In this document: piece by piece, positions 7,488-15,037 of the stretch
Numbering within the stretch: position 1 is the first letter of the stretch
How the letters are laid out: each line of letters opens with the position of its first letter
The notes under the pieces: generated by a model
Told to the model about the DNA's origin: nothing
Database searches by the model: none
The model's input: the letters and a program-made list of their open reading frames with translations, nothing else
NCBI GenBank assembly: GCA_963837265.1
Contig: CAWIMQ010000004.1
Location: forward strand, 476,477 to 540,476
Direction: 5' to 3'
Source: DATBLE01 sp963837265
GTDB taxonomy: Bacteria > Actinomycetota > Thermoleophilia > Gaiellales > Gaiellaceae
DNA length: 64,000 nt
Translations under genes and position numbers: made by a program

Positions 7488-8312
7488 GTGGACGAGATCG
7501 AGCGGCTGCTCGCGAGCCCGGCGCTGTCGGATGCGACGCGGCGCGCCTACCGGACCGACCTCGAGCAGTTCGAGGGCTGGCTCTGCGGCCGGCGCCTTCG
7601 ACTCGAGGACGTGGACGCGCGCGTGCTGAGCGACTACGCGGCCGACCTGGGGCGCCGGCAGCCGAAGCTCGCGCCCGCGACGATCGGACGGAAGCTGACC
7701 GCCGTGCGCTCGCTCCTGCGCTCTGCCCTTGGCCCCGCCCGCGTTCCCGACGTCGCCCTGGCACCGAGGCGCCCCCGCCGCCTCCCGGTGGCCCCGAAGC
7801 CGGCGGAGGTGAACTCCCTCATCGCCGGGCTCGAGCGGGACGGGCCGCTCGGCCTGCGCGACCGTGCGCTCGTCGAGCTCGTCTACTCGGCCGGCCTGCG
7901 CAGCGCCGAGGCCGTCGGGCTCGACCTCGAGGACGTCGACTTCGAACAGGAGCTCCTCCACGTGCGCGGCAAGGGGGGCAAGGAGCGGACCGTGCCGCTC
8001 GGGGAGGAAGCCGCTTACCGGCTCTCGCGCTATCTCCGCGACGCCCGCCCCCAGCTCGCGCGAGGCGCCGAGAACGCACTCTTCCTCTCCGCGCGCGGCC
8101 GACGGCTCGACACGAGCACGCTCCGCCGCCTGACGCCGCACCCGCACCGGCTCCGGCATGCCTTCGCGACTCACCTCCTCGAGGGCGGCGCGGACCTGCG
8201 CGTGATCCAGGAGCTCCTCGGCCACAGCTCGCTCTCGACCACCCAGATCTACAGCCACGTCGACGGCCGCCGGCTACGGCGCGTCTACGACCGCGCGCAC
8301 CCGCGCTCCTGA
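7488..8312 (+). CDS. xerC: Tyrosine recombinase (XerC-like)
   Basis: A 274-residue site-specific recombinase. The N-terminal SAM-like core-binding domain (about residues 1-90) contains SDATRRAYRTDLEQFEGWL. The catalytic domain has the Arg in YSAGLRSAEAVGL, the Lys of KGGKERTVPL, the HPHRLRHAFATHLLEGGAD box (His-Arg and His), LGHSSLSTTQIYSHV and the nucleophile Tyr. This is the full Xer catalytic set and length, with no phage or integron genes nearby. I start at GTG 7488 (VDEIERLL); an upstream in-frame start at 7431 would translate the palindromic repeat. It is followed by a repeat array, a DUF1461 gene and a second recombinase, so which one is the housekeeping partner cannot be told from sequence alone. 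Confidence 0.85.
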   Translation: MDEIERLLASPALSDATRRAYRTDLEQFEGWLCGRRLRLEDVDARVLSDYAADLGRRQPKLAPATIGRKLTAVRSLLRSALGPARVPDVALAPRRPRRLPVAPKPAEVNSLIAGLERDGPLGLRDRALVELVYSAGLRSAEAVGLDLEDVDFEQELLHVRGKGGKERTVPLGEEAAYRLSRYLRDARPQLARGAENALFLSARGRRLDTSTLRRLTPHPHRLRHAFATHLLEGGADLRVIQELLGHSSLSTTQIYSHVDGRRLRRVYDRAHPRS

Positions 8313-8332
8313 GCAAGGCCCGGACGCCGCGG

Positions 8333-8510
8333 CATTTCGAGGGCCCTCTGTGGACGAGTCGTTCCACGATCGCCCCACCTGAAGTGCCAGGCACTACCAG
8401 TGGAGGAAGAGGCACGGATTCGTCACACCCGAAGTGCCAGGCACTACCAGTGGACAGACTGGCGCGCAATCGTCACACCTGACGTGCCAGGCACTGGCTG
8501 TGGAAGACGG
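8333..8510. repeat. Direct-repeat array with exact 50-bp period (array 1)
   Basis: The palindromic core AGTGCCAGGCACT followed by ACCAGTGGA occurs at 8383 and 8433, with a diverged copy at 8483 (CGTGCCAGGCACTGGCTGTGG) and a degenerate unit before 8383 (TGTGGACGAGTCGTTCC). The copies are exactly 50 bp apart. The ends of each unit (CGTCACACC before the core) are conserved while the middle varies. The same family with the same period recurs at 29466-29624. No leader, cas genes or unique spacers are present. Confidence 0.88.
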
Positions 8511-8578
8511 CGGCGCTGGCACGTCTACGATCGGCCATCCGCGCTCGTACCGGATCCGTCGCGCTGGTCGCCGCCTTC

Positions 8579-9235
8579 GTGCCGCTCATCCTGATCGGGA
8601 ACGGCGTCCACGTCCTCGCGCACCCATGGTTCGCCCACGCCGAGATCGGGCGCCTCCGGCCCGACCCCTACGGGATGGCCCGCGGCGACCGGGACCGGCT
8701 GGCCGACGTCGCCCTCGATTCGATCGTCCCCTTCGGCGGCGGCGAGCGGGTGCTTCGCGCGGCACGGCTGCCGGACGGCGGCCCCGCCTTCGACCGCAAG
8801 GAGCGCCGCCACCTGCGCAGCGTCCGCGGCTACCTCCTCGGGTTGTACGCGATCGACGCGGCCGGCCTGCTCGCCGTCGCCGGGCTCCTGCTCATCCGCC
8901 GCACCCGCCCGATCGCGCGTGACGGGCTCACGACCGGCGCCCTCCTCACGCTCGCCGTCGCCGGCTTCGTCGGCGTCTACGTCGCCGTCAGCCCGATCAG
9001 CTTCCTCGGAGGCTTCCACCGCTTCTTCTTCTCCGGCGACAGCTGGCGCTTCGCCGACACCGAGACCCTGCGGCGGCTCTTCCCGGACGCGTTCTGGCGC
9101 GACACCGCCCTCGCGCTCGGCGCGCTGGTGGCGCTCCAGGCCGCCGTCCTGATCGCGGCGAGGCTCATGTGGCGCAGGCAGGCAACACGGGAGCGACCGC
9201 GAAGAGCAGCGCGTGCGAGATCCCGATCTCGATAG
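8579..9235 (+). CDS. DUF1461 / TIGR01906 integral membrane protein
   Basis: A membrane protein of at least 218 residues with four hydrophobic segments: one at the start (VALVAAFVPLILIGNGVHVL if extended upstream), YLLGLYAIDAAGLLAVAGLL, GALLTLAVAGFVGVYVAV and ALGALVALQAAVLIAARL. It carries the family hallmarks of an extracytoplasmic loop (RPDPYGMARGDRDRLADVAL) and SFLGGFHRFFFSGDSW before the third helix pair. GTG 8579 is the first standard start, but it cuts the first helix in half. The frame is open back to 8483, where only CTG codons (8498, 8516) are available and the repeat array begins, so the true start may be non-standard or damaged. It overlaps the next recombinase by 23 nt. Function unknown. 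Confidence 0.72.
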   Translation: MPLILIGNGVHVLAHPWFAHAEIGRLRPDPYGMARGDRDRLADVALDSIVPFGGGERVLRAARLPDGGPAFDRKERRHLRSVRGYLLGLYAIDAAGLLAVAGLLLIRRTRPIARDGLTTGALLTLAVAGFVGVYVAVSPISFLGGFHRFFFSGDSWRFADTETLRRLFPDAFWRDTALALGALVALQAAVLIAARLMWRRQATRERPRRAARARSRSR

Positions 9236-10133
9236 CTTCCTCGCGGTTCTTGCCACCCGCCGCGCCCCGCGCACGGTCGAGGCCTACAGGCGCGACCTCC
9301 TCCACCTCCAGAGCCGGATCGGCAAGCCGGTCTCCTCCGCGAGCACCGACGAGCTACGCACGTACCTGGCCGAGCTCCGTGCCGAGGGTCTCGCTCCGGC
9401 GACGATCTCGCGACGGATCTCGGCGGCACGTTCGTTCTTCGCGCACCACGTGCTCCTGGGCGAGCGCGATGACAACCCGGCCGCCGAGGTCGAGTCCCCG
9501 CGCAGGCGGCCGAAGCTCCCGCGGACGCTCTCGCCCCGCGAAGCCGAGCGGCTGATCGAGGCGGCGGCCGGCACATCGCCGCGGGCGCTGCGCGACGGCC
9601 TCCTCGTCGAGCTCCTCTACGGTGCCGGGCTCCGCGTCAGCGAGGCCGTGGGGCTCGAGCGCGCAGGCATCGACCTCGAGGAGCGCCTCGTCCGTTGCGT
9701 CGGCAAGGGAGGGAAGGAGCGTGTCGTCCCGATCGGCCGCTCGGCCGCCGAAGCGGCGCGCCGCTACCTCGCCCGCGGGCGACCGTACCTCGACCGCCGG
9801 CACCGGCCCGAGCTTCTCCTGAACGCGAAGGGAGGACCGCTCACACGAGCCGGCGCGTTCCTCATCCTCCGGCAGCTCGCCGCGCGGGCCGGGCTCGAGC
9901 CCGGGCGCGTCCACCCCCATCTTCTCCGCCACTCGTTCGCGACGCACCTGCTCGAGGGCGGTGCCGACCTGCGCTCGGTGCAGGAGATGCTCGGGCACGC
10001 CGACCTGGCTACGACGGAGATCTACACCCACGTCACGGACCGCCGGCGGCGCGAGGCGTACTTCCAGGCCCATCCGCACGCCCGTCGCGGGCCGGCGGAG
10101 GTTTCGGGCCGGAACCCCGTGCAACAAGAGTGA
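9213..10133 (+). CDS. xerD: Tyrosine recombinase (XerD-like)
   Basis: A 306-residue site-specific recombinase with an N-terminal SAM-like domain (RAPRTVEAYRRDLLHLQ) and the complete catalytic set: Arg in YGAGLRVSEAVGL, Lys in GKGGKERVVPIG, His/Arg in HPHLLRHSFATHLLEGGAD, His in MLGHADLATTEIYTHV and the Tyr nucleophile. It starts at GTG 9213 inside the end of the DUF1461 gene, so the two are translationally coupled. It is more canonical in length than the XerC-like protein at 7488-8312. The family resolves chromosome dimers, but a pair this close together is unusual and no dif-like site was recognised. Confidence 0.88.
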   Translation: MRDPDLDSFLAVLATRRAPRTVEAYRRDLLHLQSRIGKPVSSASTDELRTYLAELRAEGLAPATISRRISAARSFFAHHVLLGERDDNPAAEVESPRRRPKLPRTLSPREAERLIEAAAGTSPRALRDGLLVELLYGAGLRVSEAVGLERAGIDLEERLVRCVGKGGKERVVPIGRSAAEAARRYLARGRPYLDRRHRPELLLNAKGGPLTRAGAFLILRQLAARAGLEPGRVHPHLLRHSFATHLLEGGADLRSVQEMLGHADLATTEIYTHVTDRRRREAYFQAHPHARRGPAEVSGRNPVQQE

Positions 10134-10134
10134 C

Positions 10135-10296
10135 GTGCACGTCGATCTCCACATCGTCACGTTGATGGTCCTGACGACCGGAGCAGGCTGGCTGATGGCC
10201 GAGGCCGGCATCTTCAAGAACCTGCTCGAGCGCCGGAACCACCCTCGCATCTGCCCCTCCTGCGGGCGGAGCACCGACACCTGCAGCTGCAGCTAG
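10135..10296 (+). CDS. Small zinc-ribbon-like protein
   Basis: A 53-residue ORF starting at GTG one base after the xerD stop. The N-terminal half is a hydrophobic helix (LHIVTLMVLTTGAGWLMAEAG) that could be membrane-associated; the C-terminus has CPSCGRSTDTCSCS, a likely metal-binding ribbon. The tight spacing suggests co-expression with xerD. The translation has a conserved-protein feel, but I do not recognise a named family. Confidence 0.6.
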   Translation: MHVDLHIVTLMVLTTGAGWLMAEAGIFKNLLERRNHPRICPSCGRSTDTCSCS

Positions 10297-10316
10297 CAGG
10301 AGCGCGAGGCATCTCG

Positions 10317-10808
10317 CTAGCGCGAACGCCGCTTCAGGCCCGAGGCCACCTTCGCGGCGGTCTCCTGCAGGTCTCGTTCTTGCCGGTCGTCTCCGGCCAG
10401 GCCCTCCAGCAGCGCGATCGTGTCGCGGTGCGGCGAGCCGTTCTTCAGGCAGATGATCGCGAGCCGGCGGACCGCCTGGTTGTCGTCGGCGGTCGCGAGC
10501 CGATGGAGCCCGGAGCGCAGCGAGTTCACCGAGCCGGGCGCCTCGCGCGAGAGGAGCTCGAGCGAGATCAGCGCCGAGCCTCGACAGGCCGGGCTCTCGT
10601 CGTCGAGCCCGCGGGAGAGGAGCTCGACCTTCTGGCGGAACCTGAACTGGCCGACGGCGCGGTAGGCGACGGCCCGCTCACGGTAGTCGGGGCTCCGCGC
10701 GCAGCCTTCGACCTCGTCGTCCCACTGCCGCCGCAGGTCTGCAAGCTCGCGTTCCTTCCCCTCCTGTGCGAGGGCGTCGGCCTGGGCCGCTGCCTCGGCG
10801 AGGGTCAG
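10317..10808 (-). CDS. HEAT-like helical repeat protein overlapping citrate synthase
   Basis: About 163 residues, all helical, with repeated segments such as YRERAVAYRAVGQFRFRQKV, SPACRGSALISLELLSREA, NQAVRRLAIICLKNG and HRDTIALLEGLAGDD that resemble HEAT/PBS repeats. No ATG, GTG or TTG start fits; the best junction is a CTG (10806-10808) that overlaps the citrate synthase stop as CTGA, analogous to ATGA coupling. It ends next to a convergent small gene. The role is unknown; co-translation with citrate synthase would suggest a protein-protein partner, which is inference only. Confidence 0.55.
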   Translation of the reverse strand: MTLAEAAAQADALAQEGKERELADLRRQWDDEVEGCARSPDYRERAVAYRAVGQFRFRQKVELLSRGLDDESPACRGSALISLELLSREAPGSVNSLRSGLHRLATADDNQAVRRLAIICLKNGSPHRDTIALLEGLAGDDRQERDLQETAAKVASGLKRRSR

Positions 10809-11899
10809 GGCGACGCCTGGTCGCCGTTCAGAGACCGTGGCGCTGGCCCGACGTAGCGGGCCGAGGGCCGGAAGAGCCGGCCGGTCCGCTTCTGCTCGAG
10901 GATGTGCGCCGACCATCCCGCGACGCGCGAGCACGCGAACATCGCCGGCGCGATCGGCGGCGGGATCTCGGCGATGTCGAGCACGATCGCCGAGTAGTAC
11001 TCGACGTTCGTTCGCAGAGGACGCTCCGGGTGGCGTCGCTCGAGCTCCGCGAGGGCGGCGGCCTCGAGCCGTTCTGCGATCTCGATCTGCGGCGCGCCGA
11101 GCTCCCGCGCGGTCTCCTTGAGGATCCGCGAGCGCGGGTCTTCCGCACGGTAGACGCGGTGACCGAACCCCATGATCCGCCTGCCCGCATCGAGCGTGTC
11201 CTTCACCCACTTCTCGGGATCGCCCGTCTCCGCGACCTCTTCTAGCATCGGCTTGACGTACGCGGGGGCACCGCCGTGCAGGGGCCCCGAGAGCGCGCCG
11301 ACCGCGGACGAGAGCGCCGCGCCGCAGTCGGCGCCCGTCGAGGCGACCACACGCGCGGCGAACGTCGACGCATTCAGGCCGTGCTCGGCCGTGCAGATCC
11401 AGTAGGTGTCGATCGCCCTCGAGTGTCGCGGGTCGGCCTCGCCGCGCCAGCGGAGCAGGAACTTCTCGGCCGCGGTCTTTCCCCCGGCGACGAGATCGTC
11501 GGGCACGGTGCTCGTGTGCCCCTCGGCGATCCGCGCAGACCGCGCGACGATCGCCATCATCTGCGCGGAGAGGCGGCCGAGATCCTCGCGAGCCTGCGGG
11601 TCGGAGATCTCGTTCAGCTTGCCGAGCTTCCACTCGCCGGAGAGGTGCGCGGTCTGAGCCTGGAGGTCGGCGGGAGCGTCGCCGGTCAGGCAGGCCGGCT
11701 CGTACGGGTCCGGCTCGGGCATGGCGGAGTCGAGGTCGTTGTCGACGAGGAGACCCCACACGCGCTCGTACGGGTAGTGACCGACCAGCTCCTCGATGTC
11801 GACCCCGCGGTAGCGGAGTTGACCGCCGTCGCGGTCGGGCTCGGCGATCTCGGTCTCGACCGCGACGACCCCTTCGAGCCCCGGCTTGAACTCGTCCAC
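10805..11899 (-). CDS. gltA: Citrate synthase (actinobacterial CitA type)
   Basis: A 364-residue enzyme condensing oxaloacetate and acetyl-CoA. It has the N-terminal RYRGVDIEELVGHYPYERV, the catalytic His in CTAEHGLNASTFAARV and in MGFGHRVYRAEDPRS, and the C-terminal AHILEQKRTGRLFRPSARY. The position of the usual catalytic Asp (N-V-D-F/Y) reads RTNVEYYSAIV, with Glu instead; as I recall, actinobacterial CitA-type synthases share this, so it need not mean loss of activity. Methylcitrate synthase is the main alternative, but no prp genes are near. The gene starts at GTG 11899 and diverges from icd 54 bp away, suggesting a shared promoter region. Confidence 0.9.
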   Translation of the reverse strand: MDEFKPGLEGVVAVETEIAEPDRDGGQLRYRGVDIEELVGHYPYERVWGLLVDNDLDSAMPEPDPYEPACLTGDAPADLQAQTAHLSGEWKLGKLNEISDPQAREDLGRLSAQMMAIVARSARIAEGHTSTVPDDLVAGGKTAAEKFLLRWRGEADPRHSRAIDTYWICTAEHGLNASTFAARVVASTGADCGAALSSAVGALSGPLHGGAPAYVKPMLEEVAETGDPEKWVKDTLDAGRRIMGFGHRVYRAEDPRSRILKETARELGAPQIEIAERLEAAALAELERRHPERPLRTNVEYYSAIVLDIAEIPPPIAPAMFACSRVAGWSAHILEQKRTGRLFRPSARYVGPAPRSLNGDQASP

Positions 11900-11953
11900 G
11901 GCTGGAATCTATCGGGACCGAGGCCGTGGGCACCTGGGGTAGAGTCAGGTTCC

Positions 11954-13054
11954 GTGCCCCACCGCGTGACCCTGATCCCCGGCGACGGTACGGGGCCGGA
12001 GCTGACCGAGGCCACGCGCCGCGTGCTCGAGGCGACCGGCGTCGAATTCGACTGGGACGTCCAGCACGCCGGCACCGACGTGATGGAGGCGAACGACGGC
12101 AACCCATTGCCGCAGGCGACGCTCGACTCGATCCGCGCCAACGGGATCGCGCTGAAGGGCCCGATCACGACCCCGGTGGGGGGCGGCTTCCGCTCCGTGA
12201 ACGTCGGCCTGCGCAAGCTGCTCGACCTGTACGCGCAGGTCAGGCCGTGCAAGAGCTACCCGGGCGTGCGCTCGCGCTACCAGGACGTGGATCTGATCAT
12301 CGTCCGGGAGAACACGGAGGACCTCTACGCGGGCATCGAGTTCGAGGAGGGGACTCCGGACGCCCTCGAGCTGATCGACTGGATCGAGACACATTCCGAG
12401 TCCAGGCTCCGGCATGACTCCGGGCTGTCCGTGAAACCGATCTCCGTCACCGGCACGCGCCGGATCTTCGAGTTCGCGTTCGACTACGCGCGCCGCAACG
12501 GCAGACAGCAGATCACGGCCGTGCACAAGGCGAACATCATGAAATTCTCCGACGGGCTCTGGCTCAGGGTTGCGCGCGAGGTCGCCGCTGAGAACCCGGA
12601 CATCGAGTTCAACGACCGGATCGTGGACAACATGTGCATGCAGCTCGTCCAGCGGCCGGAGGAGTACGACCTGCTCGTGCTGCCGAATCTCTACGGCGAC
12701 GTCCTCTCCGACCTCTGCGCCGGGATGATCGGCGGGCTCGGCGTCGCCCCGGGGGCGAACTTCGGCGAGCACGCCGCCGTGTTCGAGCCGACGCACGGTT
12801 CCGCGCCCAAGTACACCGGTATGAACAGGGTCAATCCGACGGCAGAGATGCTCTCGGGGATGCTGATGCTCCGCCACCTCGGCGAGACCGAGGCGGCCGA
12901 CCGGCTGGAGGCGGCGATCGCGGACGTGATCCGCGAGGGTCGGAGCGTGACGTACGACATGAAGCCGACCCGCGACGACCCGACCGCGGTCGGGACGAGC
13001 GAGGTCGCCGACGCGATCATCGAGGCGCTTGCCGCCGTGAGCGGCAAGCGTTAG
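11954..13054 (+). CDS. icd: Isocitrate dehydrogenase
   Basis: A 366-residue beta-decarboxylating dehydrogenase turning isocitrate into 2-oxoglutarate. It has IPGDGTGPELTEA at the start, the substrate loop FRSVNVGLRKLLDLYAQVRP (the S-x-N signature separating ICDH from isopropylmalate dehydrogenase), VRENTEDLYAGIE, KANIMKFSDGLW and the metal site GDVLSDLCAGMIGGLG. The cofactor loop reads HGSAPKYTG; Lys-Tyr here is the NADP-type pair of E. coli Icd, whereas NAD enzymes usually have Asp-Ile. GTG 11954 is the chosen start. mdh follows after 8 nt, forming an icd-mdh-SDR operon. Confidence 0.92.
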   Translation: MPHRVTLIPGDGTGPELTEATRRVLEATGVEFDWDVQHAGTDVMEANDGNPLPQATLDSIRANGIALKGPITTPVGGGFRSVNVGLRKLLDLYAQVRPCKSYPGVRSRYQDVDLIIVRENTEDLYAGIEFEEGTPDALELIDWIETHSESRLRHDSGLSVKPISVTGTRRIFEFAFDYARRNGRQQITAVHKANIMKFSDGLWLRVAREVAAENPDIEFNDRIVDNMCMQLVQRPEEYDLLVLPNLYGDVLSDLCAGMIGGLGVAPGANFGEHAAVFEPTHGSAPKYTGMNRVNPTAEMLSGMLMLRHLGETEAADRLEAAIADVIREGRSVTYDMKPTRDDPTAVGTSEVADAIIEALAAVSGKR

Positions 13055-13062
13055 GAGGAGAC

Positions 13063-13989
13063 GTGAGAAGAAAGCTCACCGTTGTCGGTGCCGGCAACGT
13101 AGGCGCGACCTGCGCCCTGGAGCTGGCCCGGCGCGACTACGCCGACGTCGTGCTCGTGGACATCATCCCGAGCTTCCCGCAGGGCAAGGCGCTGGACATG
13201 AACCAGGCCGGGTCGGTGCTGGGCTTCGAGCCGAACATCACCGGCACCAACGGTTACGACGAGACCGAGGGCTCCGACGTGGTCGTGATCACCGCCGGCA
13301 GGCCGCGCTCGCCCGGGATGAGCCGCGACGACCTGGTGGCGACGAACGAGGCGATCGTCGGCACGGTCACGCGCGAAGTGGTGAAGCGCTCCCGCGACTG
13401 CATCATCGTCGTCGTCTCGAATCCGCTCGACGCGATGTGCCACGTGGCAAAGGCGGTCTCCCGCTTCAAGAAGAACCGGGTGGTCGGGATGGCGGGGATC
13501 CTCGACACGGCCCGGTTCTCGGCGTTCATCGCCTGGGAGGTCGGCTGCTCGGTCAAGGACGTGACCGCGATGGTGCTGGGTGGTCACGGCGACCAGATGG
13601 TCCCCGTCGTCTCGGCGACGACCGCCGGCGGCGTGCCGATCGAGCAGCTGATCCCGCGCGCACGCATCAACAAGCTGGTCGAGCGGACCCGCACCGGGGG
13701 CGGCGAGATCGTCAACCTGCTGGGCACGTCGGCCTGGTACGCGCCCGGCGCGGCCGCGGCGCAGATGGTGGACGCGATCGTGCTCGACGAGAAGCGCGTC
13801 CTGCCCTGCACGGCGTACCTGGAGGGCGAGTACGGCGTCAAGGGCCTGTACATGGGCGTGCCGGTGAAGCTCGGCACCGGCGGGATCGAGGAGATCGTCA
13901 AGCTCAAGCTCTCCGACACGGAGAAGAAGGCCTTCAAGCAGTCGGCGGCCGCGGTGCGCGACGTCGTCGGCGTCCTGAAGAAGAAGTAG
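13063..13989 (+). CDS. mdh: Malate dehydrogenase (LDH-like)
   Basis: A 308-residue NAD-dependent enzyme oxidising malate to oxaloacetate. It shows VVGAGNVGATCALELARRD, the cofactor Asp at the end of strand two (VLVDIIP), the substrate Arg in AGRPRSPGMSRDDL (the Arg of RPR marks malate rather than lactate specificity), VVSNPLDAMCH and the catalytic His in LGGHGDQMVP. GTG 13063 is preceded by GGAGGAG at ideal spacing and lies 8 nt after icd; the SDR gene follows 2 nt after the stop. This is the LDH-like MDH subfamily typical of many bacteria. Confidence 0.93.
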   Translation: MRRKLTVVGAGNVGATCALELARRDYADVVLVDIIPSFPQGKALDMNQAGSVLGFEPNITGTNGYDETEGSDVVVITAGRPRSPGMSRDDLVATNEAIVGTVTREVVKRSRDCIIVVVSNPLDAMCHVAKAVSRFKKNRVVGMAGILDTARFSAFIAWEVGCSVKDVTAMVLGGHGDQMVPVVSATTAGGVPIEQLIPRARINKLVERTRTGGGEIVNLLGTSAWYAPGAAAAQMVDAIVLDEKRVLPCTAYLEGEYGVKGLYMGVPVKLGTGGIEEIVKLKLSDTEKKAFKQSAAAVRDVVGVLKKK

Positions 13990-13991
13990 CG

Positions 13992-14717
13992 GTGGACCTC
14001 GGTCTCTCCGGCCGGACGGCGATCGTCTGCGGCGCGTCCTCCGGAATGGGGCTCGCGATCGCGGAGGCGCTCGCGGCCGAGGGGACGAACGTGGCGATGT
14101 TCGCGCGACGGCGCGACGTGCTGGAACGGGAGGCCGAGCGGCTCGGCGCGCTCGCGGTCCGGGGCGACGTGACCGTCCCGCCCGACCTCGCCCGGCTTGT
14201 CGAGACCACCGTGGGCGCCTTCGGCGGAGTCGACATCCTCGTCAACAACGGCGGCGGCCCGCCCGCTGCGCCCGCGGCCGGGCTCGGCGACGACGCGATC
14301 GAGGAGGCGGTGGAGCTGCTCCTTCTCTCCGCGATCCGGCTGACGAACCTGTGCCTTCCCTTCCTGGAAGCGAGCGGCCGGGGCCGGATCGTCAACGTCG
14401 AGTCGAGCTCCGTCCGCGCACCGATCGACGACCTCGCCCTCTCGAACGCGATCCGGCCGGGCGTCGTCGGCTGGATGAAGACGCTCGCCCGCGAGGTCGG
14501 CCCGAAGGGGATCACGGTGAACACGATCGCCCCGGGCAGCATCGACACCGAGCGTCACCGATCGCTGGGCCGGGACCCGGCGGGGATCCCGCTCGGCCGC
14601 CTCGGCGAGCCGGCCGAGGTCGCGGCGGTCGCCTGCTTCCTGGCGTCCGAGCGCGCGTCCTATCTCACCGGAGCGGTCGTGCCCGTCGACGGCGGGCTCA
14701 CGCGCAACCTCCTCTAG
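13992..14717 (+). CDS. SDR-family protein lacking the catalytic Tyr-Lys pair
   Basis: A 241-residue short-chain dehydrogenase/reductase fold: cofactor motif CGASSGMGLAIAEALA, NNGGG in place of NNAG, and the C-terminal GRLGEPAEVAAVACFLAS with YLTGAVVPVDGG. The active-site region reads SSSVRAPIDDLALSNAIRPG, so the Y-x-x-x-K motif is replaced (Leu and Arg/Asn positions). A known SDR subgroup with P-I-x-x-L-x-L-S-N in this place shares the loss, so catalysis by the usual mechanism is doubtful. It starts at GTG two bases after mdh and ends the operon before a block of hairpin repeats. Substrate unknown. Confidence 0.82.
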   Translation: MDLGLSGRTAIVCGASSGMGLAIAEALAAEGTNVAMFARRRDVLEREAERLGALAVRGDVTVPPDLARLVETTVGAFGGVDILVNNGGGPPAAPAAGLGDDAIEEAVELLLLSAIRLTNLCLPFLEASGRGRIVNVESSSVRAPIDDLALSNAIRPGVVGWMKTLAREVGPKGITVNTIAPGSIDTERHRSLGRDPAGIPLGRLGEPAEVAAVACFLASERASYLTGAVVPVDGGLTRNLL

Positions 14718-14718
14718 A

Positions 14719-15003
14719 AGCGCGGGGGAAACCATGTTTCCCCCGCGAGCCCCCTTCTTGAGCGCGGGGGAAACCATGTTTCCCCCGCGAGCCCCCTTCT
14801 TCCTCTGGTCGCATGACCGTTCGTTCTCGGCCTCCCGCCGGGCACAGCCCGGCTCCGGCCGCTACGGGCTGCGCCTCCAACACCGGAGAAGAAGCGCGGG
14901 GGAAACCATGTTTCCCCCGCGAGCCCCCTTCTTCCGCTGGTCGCATGACCGTTCGTTCTCGGCCTCCCGCCGGGCACAGCCGGCTCCGGCCGCGGCCGAC
15001 TGC
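14719..15003. repeat. Tandem repeat block with three identical 12-bp-stem hairpins
   Basis: Three copies of the palindrome CGCGGGGGAAAC-CAT-GTTTCCCCCGCG occur at 14721-14747, 14763-14789 and 14895-14921, each followed by AGCCCCCTTCTT. The second and third head near-identical units of about 132 bp that also share GGTCGCATGACCGTTCGTTC and CCGCCGGGCACAGC; the first is a 42-bp partial unit. The block fills the gap between the icd operon end and the Lon-like gene. The hairpins could act as terminators, but duplication of the long flank shows a mobile or slipping repeat. Degenerate relatives sit at 22786-22810 and 32349-32371. No gene is seen in the block. Confidence 0.88.
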
Positions 15004-15037
15004 GCCTCGGCGGGCGTGGAAACCGCTAGATAGAGGC

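Noticed and set aside
8333..8510. Possible CRISPR array
   Set aside because: Units are 50 bp and similar along most of their length, without unique spacers, and no cas genes occur in the window.
14734..15033. Reading frames translating the hairpin block into repeats such as GETMFPPRAPFF
   Set aside because: The peptide repeats simply mirror the DNA repeat, have no ribosome binding site and resemble no protein.
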